The position numbers and the translations under genes were made by a program. The notes beneath the pieces were generated by a model. That model made no database searches, had not been told where the DNA came from, and saw nothing but the letters and a program-made list of their open reading frames with translations. 64,000 nt of DNA from the NCBI RefSeq assembly GCF_011493005.1, contig NZ_CP049156.1, positions 496,001-560,000 on the forward strand, read 5' to 3'. Source of the DNA: Caballeronia sp. SBC1 (GTDB lineage Bacteria > Pseudomonadota > Gammaproteobacteria > Burkholderiales > Burkholderiaceae). How positions within the stretch are numbered: the stretch's first letter is position 1; every line of letters starts with the position of its first letter. Positions 48,896-56,789 of the stretch are shown piece after piece.

Positions 48896-48930
48896 AGAAG
48901 CCCCGCGTTTGTCAGAACGCGGGGCTTCTT
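48896..48930. terminator. Strong terminator after dps
   Basis: AGAAGCCCCGCGTT pairs with AACGCGGGGCTTCT around TGTCAG, with a short T tract. Confidence 0.82.
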
Positions 48931-49027
48931 GGGTTTGGGGGTTTCTCGTCAATACGGAAGCGAAAGGCAACCACGAATCTCCGCTGCCTTAAAATGCTGT
49001 CATCGCCATTTGCCGTCGTCCGCTCCC

Positions 49028-49888
49028 ATGCTCGCACGCCTCCCGCTCTATCTTCGCCTCGTCCGCATGGACAAGCCCATCGGCAGCTTGCTGTTGCTGT
49101 GGCCGACGCTCAACGCGTTGTGGATTGCATCGAACGGGCGGCCGTCGCCCATGCTTCTGCTGATTTTCGTACTCGGCACGCTGCTCATGCGCTCGGCGGG
49201 TTGCGCGATCAACGACTACGCCGATCGCGACTTCGATAAACACGTCAAACGCACCGAAGACCGCCCGATCACCTCCGGCAAGATTGCCGCATGGGAAGCC
49301 GTGGCGCTGGCGGCGGCGTTATCGCTGATCGCATTTCTGCTGATCTTGCCGCTCAATACGCTGACGAAAGAACTCTCGGTGCTCGCGCTGTTTGTTGCGG
49401 GCAGCTATCCATTTACCAAACGGTTCTTCGCGATTCCTCAGGCGTATCTGGGCATCGCGTTCGGATTCGGCATCCCCATGGCTTTTGCCGCCGTGCAAGA
49501 TCACGTGCCGCCGCTCGCGTGGATCATGCTGGCCGCGAACGTCTTCTGGTCCGTCGCTTACGATACCGAATACGCAATGGTCGATCGCGACGACGACATC
49601 AAGATCGGCATTCGCACCTCGGCGCTGACGTTCGGTCGCTTCGATGTGCTCGCGATCATGCTTTGTTATGCCGTGACGCTTGGGATCTATGTGTGGATCG
49701 GTGTGGCGTTGCAATTCGGTGCGTTGTACTGGATCGGCTGGGCGGCTGCTGTTGCCTGCGCGATCTATCACTACACGCTGATCAAGAACCGAGAGCGCAT
49801 GCCGTGCTTCGCCGCGTTCAAACATAACAACTGGCTCGGCGGTTTGTTGTTCGCGGGCATCGCGGCGCATTACGCGTTTATGCGATAA
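49028..49888 (+). CDS. ubiA: 4-hydroxybenzoate octaprenyltransferase
   Basis: Membrane prenyltransferase of ubiquinone synthesis. The ATG at 49028 ([20 protein letters not shown]) gives 286 residues. Both Mg-prenyl-diphosphate motifs are present: [19 protein letters not shown] near residue 58 and [18 protein letters not shown] near 177. Eight to nine membrane helices. The last 48 codons have a second, diverged copy at 56401-56544, so the 3' end of this gene may be recombinant. Confidence 0.96.
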   Translation: MLARLPLYLRLVRMDKPIGSLLLLWPTLNALWIASNGRPSPMLLLIFVLGTLLMRSAGCAINDYADRDFDKHVKRTEDRPITSGKIAAWEAVALAAALSLIAFLLILPLNTLTKELSVLALFVAGSYPFTKRFFAIPQAYLGIAFGFGIPMAFAAVQDHVPPLAWIMLAANVFWSVAYDTEYAMVDRDDDIKIGIRTSALTFGRFDVLAIMLCYAVTLGIYVWIGVALQFGALYWIGWAAAVACAIYHYTLIKNRERMPCFAAFKHNNWLGGLLFAGIAAHYAFMR

Positions 49889-50302
49889 CGCGGGCATCTG
49901 TCGGGGGGGCTGCTATAGACCACAGCATGGGCGCTTTGCCGGCCAATCAAAGGGGGCAAGCGACTAAGGCGAGATGATCGACTCATCAGCGCGCACGCGT
50001 CTCTGGATTCTCGCAGGCGTCACTGACATGTGATCTGCTTCAATTCCCCCGCCGCAGAGGTTCAATGCTGTTGAAGTGGATGCGTTCAGCAATCGTGTGC
50101 TCCCTTTCGATTCGACCAGTTCGGAGCACGGCGATTGACGATTGCCAATTTATACCCGCATTTTTATGACATGGAATTTTCTTTAGGAATTTGCGCAGAA
50201 TCAATCCTACAGAAGAAGTCATGTAGTGGCGTCCGATATAATCCAGCCCCTCCGCGTGTCGGCAAAATGTCAAGACATCGGCGGCTGATGCATCGGAATG
50301 TC
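49889..50302. other. Left junction of the purine island and permease leader
   Basis: 414 bases without a gene. GC content drops from about 50040 on. A consensus TATAAT at 50237-50242 may be the permease -10 box; no -35 fits. Downstream of it are the small dyads ATGTC-AA-GACAT (50267-50278) and GATGCATC (50286-50293), in what would be a 50-nt leader. No known purine riboswitch core was recognised. Confidence 0.5.
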
Positions 50303-51592
50303 ATGTTAGATAAATATTTCGCACTCGCTACTAATAGAACCAACGTACGTACAGAGTGTCTCGCCGGGTTCACCACGTTTTTAACCATGTCTGCCATTCT
50401 GTTTGTGAATCCGGACATCCTCAAAGCTGCGGGTATTGACCACGGCGCGGCGTTCGTGGCTACCTGTCTCGCCGCTGCTATTGGCAGTTTGCTGATGGGT
50501 CTGGTTGCCAATTACCCCATTGGACAAGCACCGGGGATGGGAATTAACGCCTTCTTCACTTTTGGTCTGGTCAAGGGTATTGGGTTGTCGTGGGAAGTGG
50601 CGTTGGGAGCGGTGTTTTTATCTGGCGTCATGTTCGTGTTATTCAGTCTTTTCAAAGTGCGCGAATGGTTTGTGAATGCCATACCCGCCGGACTGAAGCT
50701 TTCTATTTCCGCTGGCGTCGGTTTATTCGTGGCATTGGTCGCGCTGCATCAGGCAGGCATAGTCACCGCGAATGCGGACACGCTGGTCTCCATTGGCAAT
50801 ATCAAATCGCCGCAAGCATTACTCGCCATGGCTGGCTTTCTACTGATGGTGGCGCTGGACAAGCGTGGCGTACCGGGCGCTATCCTGATCGGTATATTGG
50901 CTGTTACCGGCGTATCGATTGCAATGGGCGTAACGCCGTATGGCGGTATTACGTCTAGTCCGCCCTCGCTCGCGCCTACGTTCTTGCATGCCGATATCAA
51001 AGGCGCACTCAATGGCGCTGTGCTCGGCGTGGTGCTGTCTTTCTTTCTGATGAGCTTATTCGAAACGTCAGGCACGCTGATCGCCATCGCCAGTCGCGGC
51101 GGGTTTCTCGATGACAATGGCAAGTTGCCACGTTTGAAACGTGCTCTGCTGGCTGATTCACTGGCGATCAGCGCCGGTGCGTTGCTGGGCACTTCCAGCA
51201 CCACGTCTTATATTGAAAGCACCACGGGCATAGTCGCTGGCGGACGTACCGGACTCACCGCCGTGGTCATTGCCTTATTGTTCCTGGGCAGCCTGTTTTT
51301 CGCGCCCTTGGCAGCAATGATTCCGCCGCACGCGACCGCGCCAGCGTTGCTGTTTGTGGCAATACTGATGCTTAAAAGTCTGGCCGATCTGGATTGGCAA
51401 GATCTCACGGAGTCGGCGCCTGCCGTCGTGTGCGTTACGGTCATGGCGTTCACCTTTTCGATTTCAGACGGCATCGCCTTTGGCACCATCGCGTACGTTT
51501 TCTTAAAGTTATTGAGCGGCCAGCACCGGAGCCTGAATATTCCTATTGTGGTGGTGGCCGCGTTGTTTCTGGGCCGCTATTTGTTTCTATGA
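50303..51592 (+). CDS. NCS2-family purine permease (AzgA-like)
   Basis: Proton-linked importer of guanine, hypoxanthine or adenine. The ATG at 50303 (MLDKYFALATNRTNVRTECL) begins the conserved part; 429 residues with about 13 membrane segments. AzgA-branch motifs: AGFTTFLTMSAILFVNPDIL, NYPIGQAPGMGINAFFTFGL and LGTSSTTSYIESTTGIVAGG. Earlier in-frame starts exist but the leader is not conserved. Its 3' end overlaps that of the convergent MFS gene by 6 bases. Part of the purine cluster between the two ubiA ends. Confidence 0.92.
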   Translation: MLDKYFALATNRTNVRTECLAGFTTFLTMSAILFVNPDILKAAGIDHGAAFVATCLAAAIGSLLMGLVANYPIGQAPGMGINAFFTFGLVKGIGLSWEVALGAVFLSGVMFVLFSLFKVREWFVNAIPAGLKLSISAGVGLFVALVALHQAGIVTANADTLVSIGNIKSPQALLAMAGFLLMVALDKRGVPGAILIGILAVTGVSIAMGVTPYGGITSSPPSLAPTFLHADIKGALNGAVLGVVLSFFLMSLFETSGTLIAIASRGGFLDDNGKLPRLKRALLADSLAISAGALLGTSSTTSYIESTTGIVAGGRTGLTAVVIALLFLGSLFFAPLAAMIPPHATAPALLFVAILMLKSLADLDWQDLTESAPAVVCVTVMAFTFSISDGIAFGTIAYVFLKLLSGQHRSLNIPIVVVAALFLGRYLFL

Positions 51593-52798
51593 GTGCTGCG
51601 GGTGGGCCGGCAACCAGATAAACGCCGGTATGACCAGTAGCAGAAACAGGGGTAGCCCGGTTAGCGCGAGCAGTACGCCGCCGCTTTCCACCCAGCGCGC
51701 TGGCATCATCATCATTAATCCGCCCGTCACAAACTGGCTGCCATTCACCAATGCCGATGCAATGCCCGCTTTATCAGGGCCGACCAGCATGCACGCAATG
51801 CTGAAACACAGCATGGAGGCACCTGCTGCAAGTCCGAAAATAAACAGAAGGAAGGCCAGCGGCACGACACTGATACGGCCCCCCTGCAGCAGCAATACCA
51901 ACACGACTAATTGAAGCAGCACGCCAATGAGCAATGGCCTTTTAGGATTGCGGCCAGCGCAGCGGGCAAATAATGGTGCGCCAAATGCCATACCCAGCCA
52001 GCAACAAGCGCCGGCAATGCGTGCGGGTTGCTGGGCTATGCCATAAGCCTCAACCAGCCGCGGCGCCCACACCACGCCAAGGGCCAGCATGGCGCCGAAA
52101 CTGGCCGCGCCAATGAACAGATTGCTCAACATACCGGGCTTGCGCGCCACGTTAATCAGGTCGCACACCACCTGGCGCGCAAAGAGCTGCGGTCTATGCG
52201 GCCATCCGTGATTACTGTTCCAACCCGGCGGATCACGCATCAATAACATCGTCACGGCAAGGCAGAGAGCGACTGCAGCCAGTGAATAGATGAGGGTAGA
52301 CCACGGCCATGTAACGATCGATTGCGTGATGGTGATCTGAGACAAAAATGCGGCAATTGAAGCAACGAATTGAACCCAGGCGAACATTGCGCCGTATCGT
52401 TCCGGGGCGAACCATACTCCGCCCACAAAGCCTGCACCAATAAAGGCAAACGATGCCCCCAAGCCCAGCGGCAACTGCGCCATTAGCAACGCAGTAAGAC
52501 TATTCGCGCTGGCTACAAGCGTCGCACCAAAGGCCAATAACGCACACGCGAAAGGCAGCAAGCGCCGCACGCCCACGCGATCAAGCAAGGCGCCGGAAAT
52601 CAACTGGCTTATTGCGAAACACCAGGTATAGGCAAAGCCAACCAGGCCAATATCGGCCATGTTCAGGCCCAGGCTATGTGCGATATCGCTGTTGGTGATT
52701 GCATAACCCGTCTGGAAACCAAAGACCAGAACCACGAAGCAGACACTAAGCGCCCAGTTGAACCAGGGGTGGCAAGCAGATAAAACGCGGGTGTGCAT
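51587..52798 (-). CDS. MFS transporter, purine-island copy 1
   Basis: 403 residues from the ATG at 52798, which has GGGAG at good distance; 12 membrane helices. It shares with the next gene the blocks QTGYAI, GLVGFAYTW-FAISQLISGALLDR and MLALGVVWAPRLVEAYG, so the two are paralogues of about one-third identity. Substrate unknown; the setting beside guanine deaminase suggests a purine, urate or breakdown product. Codons are less GC-rich than those of the core genes. Third gene of the guanine deaminase operon. Confidence 0.87.
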   Translation of the reverse strand: MHTRVLSACHPWFNWALSVCFVVLVFGFQTGYAITNSDIAHSLGLNMADIGLVGFAYTWCFAISQLISGALLDRVGVRRLLPFACALLAFGATLVASANSLTALLMAQLPLGLGASFAFIGAGFVGGVWFAPERYGAMFAWVQFVASIAAFLSQITITQSIVTWPWSTLIYSLAAVALCLAVTMLLMRDPPGWNSNHGWPHRPQLFARQVVCDLINVARKPGMLSNLFIGAASFGAMLALGVVWAPRLVEAYGIAQQPARIAGACCWLGMAFGAPLFARCAGRNPKRPLLIGVLLQLVVLVLLLQGGRISVVPLAFLLFIFGLAAGASMLCFSIACMLVGPDKAGIASALVNGSQFVTGGLMMMMPARWVESGGVLLALTGLPLFLLLVIPAFIWLPAHPQHS

Positions 52799-52894
52799 GA
52801 GCATGCTCCCGAGAGGATGAAAACAGGGCGGTCCATCACTATCCGACCACCATGCCAAGGCGCGCCAGCGCAATGCTGGCGCGGCTGTAGGGGC

Positions 52895-54163
52895 TTAACG
52901 CTGATGCGCCGGATGAGATTCTTTGACGATGAGCGACACCGCGCAAGACACGACGAGCAGCGCCGGCATGCTCAACATCGCATGCTGGAAAGCGGGCAAA
53001 TCGCCTGCGGTGCCTTCGAGGAAGCGGCCCGGCAGATTCATCAGGACTCCTCCCACGATGAACATGGCGCCATTGACGACCGATGCCGATGTACCAATCA
53101 GGCGTGGCGGAACGTTATCGCCAGCGATGGTGAATGCAAGCATGTGGCCCGCATTGGCAAAGCCGACAATGAAGCACAAGGCCATAGCCAGGATGCCGGT
53201 CATTGGCAGATAGATTATTGCGAGGAGGGCCGCAAGCTGAATCAAGCTGGTGATGATGACCGGGCTTTTGCGTGCCTTGATCGCATCCGACCACTTGTTG
53301 ATTAATGGGCTGCCAGCGGCCAGACCGAGCCATAAACAAGCGTTTGCGATGTTTGCATCGGACTCGCTGACGCCATGCGCCATGATCAGCTTTGGCATCC
53401 ACACGACACCAAGCGCCAGCATCACGCCGAAGGTAATGGCGCCTGCCACGGAAATGAGCAGTACCTGACGGTTCTTGAGCACTTCGGCCATTGAACCGAT
53501 GACATCGGAGAGGAACCGGCCCGCGGTCAGGCCGCGCGTGTCCGGGGCGACGGGATTGCGCATGAAGATAAGCGATGCCAGTAACAGGAGCACACCAAAG
53601 CCACCGAAACCGAACATTAACTCGCGCCAGGTCATGACAGACAACGCAGCATTGAATCCGGCAGCACCGAAAGCGGAGGACAACGCCGCCACCAATTGCA
53701 CCAGACCAAACATCACGCCGAACTTGGCCATTCCAAACCAGACGCCGCCTACATAACCCGCGCCAACAAAACCGGCGCAGGAACCCAGTGCGAGCACGAC
53801 TTGAGACAGCAACAGCATCTCGAAGCTATGAGCCGTGGCAAACAGAAACACGCCAAGGCCAACCAGCAACATGGCCGGCAGTAATACCTTGCGGGATCCC
53901 AGGCGATCTAATAATGCGCCGGAGAATAATTGGGCAATTGCGAAGACCCACGTATAAACGGCGGCAATCAAACCGACCTGATCGAGTCGCAGGCCGATAT
54001 CAGCTTGCACGTGGGCGTTGAGAATGGCGTAGCCGGTTTGAACGTTGAACAGCCACACTACAAAAAGGGTGGCCAGTATCCATACCAGCCATGCGTAACC
54101 GCCGCCCTGCGCCGCAACCGGCGTGGGTGTTACGGTGCTCAGAACGTTATCGCGAGCACTCAT
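52895..54163 (-). CDS. MFS transporter, purine-island copy 2
   Basis: 422 residues from the ATG at 54163 (MSARDNVLSTVTPTPVAAQG), 12 membrane helices, with NVQTGYAILNAHVQADIGLR, AAVYTWVFAIAQLFSGALLD and LALGVVWMPKLIMAHGVSES. Paralogue of the downstream gene, from which it is separated by 96 bases. It follows guanine deaminase by 58 bases, so they are probably cotranscribed. The earlier 39 open codons upstream overlap the intergenic region and are not protein-like. Confidence 0.87.
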   Translation of the reverse strand: MSARDNVLSTVTPTPVAAQGGGYAWLVWILATLFVVWLFNVQTGYAILNAHVQADIGLRLDQVGLIAAVYTWVFAIAQLFSGALLDRLGSRKVLLPAMLLVGLGVFLFATAHSFEMLLLSQVVLALGSCAGFVGAGYVGGVWFGMAKFGVMFGLVQLVAALSSAFGAAGFNAALSVMTWRELMFGFGGFGVLLLLASLIFMRNPVAPDTRGLTAGRFLSDVIGSMAEVLKNRQVLLISVAGAITFGVMLALGVVWMPKLIMAHGVSESDANIANACLWLGLAAGSPLINKWSDAIKARKSPVIITSLIQLAALLAIIYLPMTGILAMALCFIVGFANAGHMLAFTIAGDNVPPRLIGTSASVVNGAMFIVGGVLMNLPGRFLEGTAGDLPAFQHAMLSMPALLVVSCAVSLIVKESHPAHQR

Positions 54164-54221
54164 GATTTTGATTCCAAAGAAGTGATTGCCGCTGCACGGG
54201 ACAGCGACAACAGAAAGACGG

Positions 54222-55526
54222 TCAGATACGGTCGTAGACCTGCTGGCCGGCCACGTACGTAGCGGCAATGGCGCGGTCATCGGCCAGGGTCATCTGGATA
54301 AACAATGACTCTTCCAGGCTTTCGCAATAGCGCATGCGGTAGTCGATAATCGGAGTGGAATGCAGATCGATCACGGCCAGGTCAGCTTCAAAGCCCGGTG
54401 CAATCGTGCCGATTTTGTCTGCAAGGCCCAAGGCAGTGGCCGTACCACGGCTCGCCTGATAAAACGCATGGCCCGATGAAAGCGCGTTGCAGTTCAATTG
54501 CGCGGCTTTATACGCTTCATTCAAGGTTTGCAGGATGGAGAAACTAGTGCCTGCGCCCAGATCAGTTGCAATGCCTACGTGTACTGGATTTTTGCGGGTT
54601 CTGGCATTTTTCATATCGAAATAGCCCGACCCGAGAAAGAAGTTAGAGGTGGGGCAATGCGCAATGGCAGCGCCGGTCGCGGAAAATAAATCGAGTTCCT
54701 CGTCGCTGAGGTGAATGCCATGCCCATAAATAGCCCGATCCCGCAGCAAACCGTATTTATGATAAACGCCAGTGTAGCTGTCGCATTCAGGATAAAGCGA
54801 TTTCACCCAGGCAACTTCGTTGATGTTTTCCGAAACATGGGATTGGATCAGTGCGGTGGGTAGATCACGTGCCAACTGGGCGAGCATTTCGAATTGCTCA
54901 GGTGTAGACGTTGGTGCGAATCGAGGCGTAATCACATATTCATTACGGCCGGTGCCGTGCCACTTTCTCGCCAATGCCGCAGATTCATCATACGCGCGCT
55001 GTGGTGTGTCTAGTAACGCGGCCGGTGCGTTGCGATCCATACAGATCTTTCCAGCCTGCACGCGCATGTTGTACTTGCTGGCAACTTCAAAAAAGGCATC
55101 CACGGATTGCGGATAAACGGTGCAATACACAGTGGAACTCGTGACACCGTTCCGTAGTTGCTCACGTATGAATACCTCGGCTACTTCCTTGGCATGTTCC
55201 TTTTGCGAGAATTGCTGCTCGGCTATAAACGTATAATTGTTTAGCCAGTCCAGCAACTGTTCGCCATAAGCACCAATTATCTGTGTTTGCGGATAATGCA
55301 CATGACTGTCAATAAAACCGGGCACAATCAGGCTATTTTTATATTCGCGAACTTTGGTATCGGCATTCATAGTGCCGATTAAATCTTTAGCCGGCCCGAC
55401 TGCGTTAATGAGGCCGTCTTCCATGACGATGATTGCATCGGAATCGTACACCATGCAATCTTTCATATCCCGTTGGAATGGGTCGTCTTTGAATGTGAGC
55501 ATTGCGCCGCGAACTGCTGTTTGCAT
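54222..55526 (-). CDS. guaD: Guanine deaminase
   Basis: Zinc amidohydrolase that converts guanine to xanthine. 434 residues. The metal-binding HxH is at 75/77 (PGFIDSHVHYPQTQIIG), the other ligands are in LIQSHVSENINEV, YGHGIHLSDEE and GIATDLGAGTSFS; HCPTSNFFLGSG is typical of guanine deaminases. First gene of a minus-strand unit with two MFS genes and divergent from the MarR gene, with a palindrome in the 265-base divergent gap. Confidence 0.94.
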   Translation of the reverse strand: MQTAVRGAMLTFKDDPFQRDMKDCMVYDSDAIIVMEDGLINAVGPAKDLIGTMNADTKVREYKNSLIVPGFIDSHVHYPQTQIIGAYGEQLLDWLNNYTFIAEQQFSQKEHAKEVAEVFIREQLRNGVTSSTVYCTVYPQSVDAFFEVASKYNMRVQAGKICMDRNAPAALLDTPQRAYDESAALARKWHGTGRNEYVITPRFAPTSTPEQFEMLAQLARDLPTALIQSHVSENINEVAWVKSLYPECDSYTGVYHKYGLLRDRAIYGHGIHLSDEELDLFSATGAAIAHCPTSNFFLGSGYFDMKNARTRKNPVHVGIATDLGAGTSFSILQTLNEAYKAAQLNCNALSSGHAFYQASRGTATALGLADKIGTIAPGFEADLAVIDLHSTPIIDYRMRYCESLEESLFIQMTLADDRAIAATYVAGQQVYDRI

Positions 55527-55679
55527 CTGAAAACTCCCTTTCTACACCTTCACTGGGCAGTCGAAATTCAGTGTGACTACCGCCTCAGGCCGCGCAACAG
55601 TCGCTTTCTAAATGTGCGCTGATCGCCTTCGGTGCAGTTATTGTGCGTCGCAACCTTCTCGTGCTCCTTGCTCTTCGTC

Positions 55680-55703
55680 AAGTATCTTTGAATCAAGATA
55701 CTT
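55680..55703. promoter_or_regulatory. 9+9 bp perfect palindrome between guaD and marR
   Basis: AAGTATCTT (55680-55688) and its exact inverse AAGATACTT (55695-55703) are 6 bases apart. The 24-bp length and location in the divergent gap suit a MarR dimer controlling both guaD-MFS-MFS and itself. GATACT on the minus strand within it could be a -10 box for guaD. Confidence 0.7.
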
Positions 55704-55791
55704 TGTATGAAGAAGCTTTTGATCGAGCAATTTGGCCGTGCGGTTCCGATCTGTTTTAATGGCGGCTACCTCACTGCTACAGATACCGTTG

Positions 55792-56289
55792 ATGCCAGAT
55801 CGAACCGACGGCGTTGATCAGATCGTCAGCCGTTGGCGGCGAGTCCGCCCCGATCTAGATCCGTCCAGCACCGAAGTTATCGGCCGCATTGTGCGGCTGG
55901 AATATTTCATCACGCGGCGTGTTTTGCTTGATCTCGCGCGTTATCAGCTCACGGTCGGTGAGTTTGATGTGATCGCCGCATTGCGTCGCATGGGCGAGCC
56001 TTTTGAGCTGTCGCCTTATCAGCTACAGAGCATGGTCCTGATTTCGTCCGGTGGTTTGACGAACCGGATAGATCGGCTTGAAAAAGCCGGCTTGGTTACG
56101 CGCCATCCTGATCCCGCTGACCGGCGCGGGGTGATTGTGCGGCTGACCGAAAAAGGCGTGGAAGTGTCCAACGACGCCACCGAGCATCATCTGGGTGCGG
56201 AGGCAGAGCTGCTCAAGCCTTTGGATATCGATGAACGTCAGCAACTGGCCGGACTCTTGCGCAAGCTATTGAGCCGGCACGAAAGCTGA
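55792..56289 (+). CDS. MarR-family regulator, possibly urate-responsive type
   Basis: 165 residues from the ATG at 55792 (MPDRTDGVDQIVSRWRRVRP); earlier in-frame starts at 55759 and 55733 are possible. The winged helix region is LTVGEFDVIAALRRMG...SSGGLTNRIDRLEKAGLVTR...DPADRRGVIVRLTEKG. The N-terminal extra helix with Trp15, Asp59 in GEFDV and Arg92/Arg95 resemble the ligand signature of urate-binding MarR proteins (HucR, MftR, PecS type). That link is by motif and context only. It adjoins a purine catabolic operon and a matching palindrome. Confidence 0.9.
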   Translation: MPDRTDGVDQIVSRWRRVRPDLDPSSTEVIGRIVRLEYFITRRVLLDLARYQLTVGEFDVIAALRRMGEPFELSPYQLQSMVLISSGGLTNRIDRLEKAGLVTRHPDPADRRGVIVRLTEKGVEVSNDATEHHLGAEAELLKPLDIDERQQLAGLLRKLLSRHES

Positions 56290-56400
56290 GCTTGTTGCTA
56301 CTTTTAGCAATCCGGAGAGGGGCGTCGTTGCGGGGATGTTCATCGCGGTTATCGCGCCATATGGTGTGCGTGGTCAATCGGCGAGCAACGGCGCGAGAGG

Positions 56401-56544
56401 GCTGCTGCTGCCTGCGCTATCTATCACTACACGCTAATCAAGAACCGCGAGCGCATGCCGTGCTTCGCTGCGTTCAAACATAACAACTGGCTTGGCGGAG
56501 TGTCGTTCTCGAGCATCGCGAAGCATTACGCGTTTCTCCGCTAA
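56401..56544 (+). pseudogene. Displaced 3' end of ubiA
   Basis: 144 bases align without gaps to the last 144 bases of ubiA (49745-49888), stop codon included, with 16 differences (89 percent identity). Most differences in the first 90 bases are silent; the last third also has amino acid changes ([14 protein letters not shown] against [14 protein letters not shown]). Similarity stops abruptly at the left end and directly after the stop. It has no start and is not a gene; it marks the right end of the purine island. Confidence 0.92.
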
Positions 56545-56789
56545 GGTCAGATTTACGTTCCTCCATGCTGAGATTGCCGGGTACTTCACGCTCGGCACTT
56601 CGTCATTCTTTTCGCACTCCAATGTATTTAGGATTGTTCCGATTTTTTGGTGCGACATGGTGACAGAGAATTGCTTCGTTTTATGAAACGAGATTTCGAA
56701 TTGAAGCGGAAATCGATTTTATGAAATGAGGGCGGTGCCTTATTTAGTGCAGCCGCATGCAATTTCCCAGCACAGAGGTTATGAAAAAT
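56545..56789. other. AT-rich leader upstream of the Ig-like protein
   Basis: About 245 bases without a gene. It contains a direct repeat, TTTTATGAAACGAG at 56679-56692 and TTTTATGAAATGAG at 56717-56730 (13 of 14 identical, 38 bases apart), which could bind a regulator or H-NS-like protein. Confidence 0.5.

Noticed and set aside
50221..50302. Permease leader considered as a purine or xanthine riboswitch
   Set aside because: The conserved core and loop sequences of known purine riboswitches were not found; left as unexplained dyads.
56292..56483. 63-codon frame over the ubiA fragment
   Set aside because: It reads the ubiA-derived DNA in the wrong frame; the true relation is a displaced gene end.
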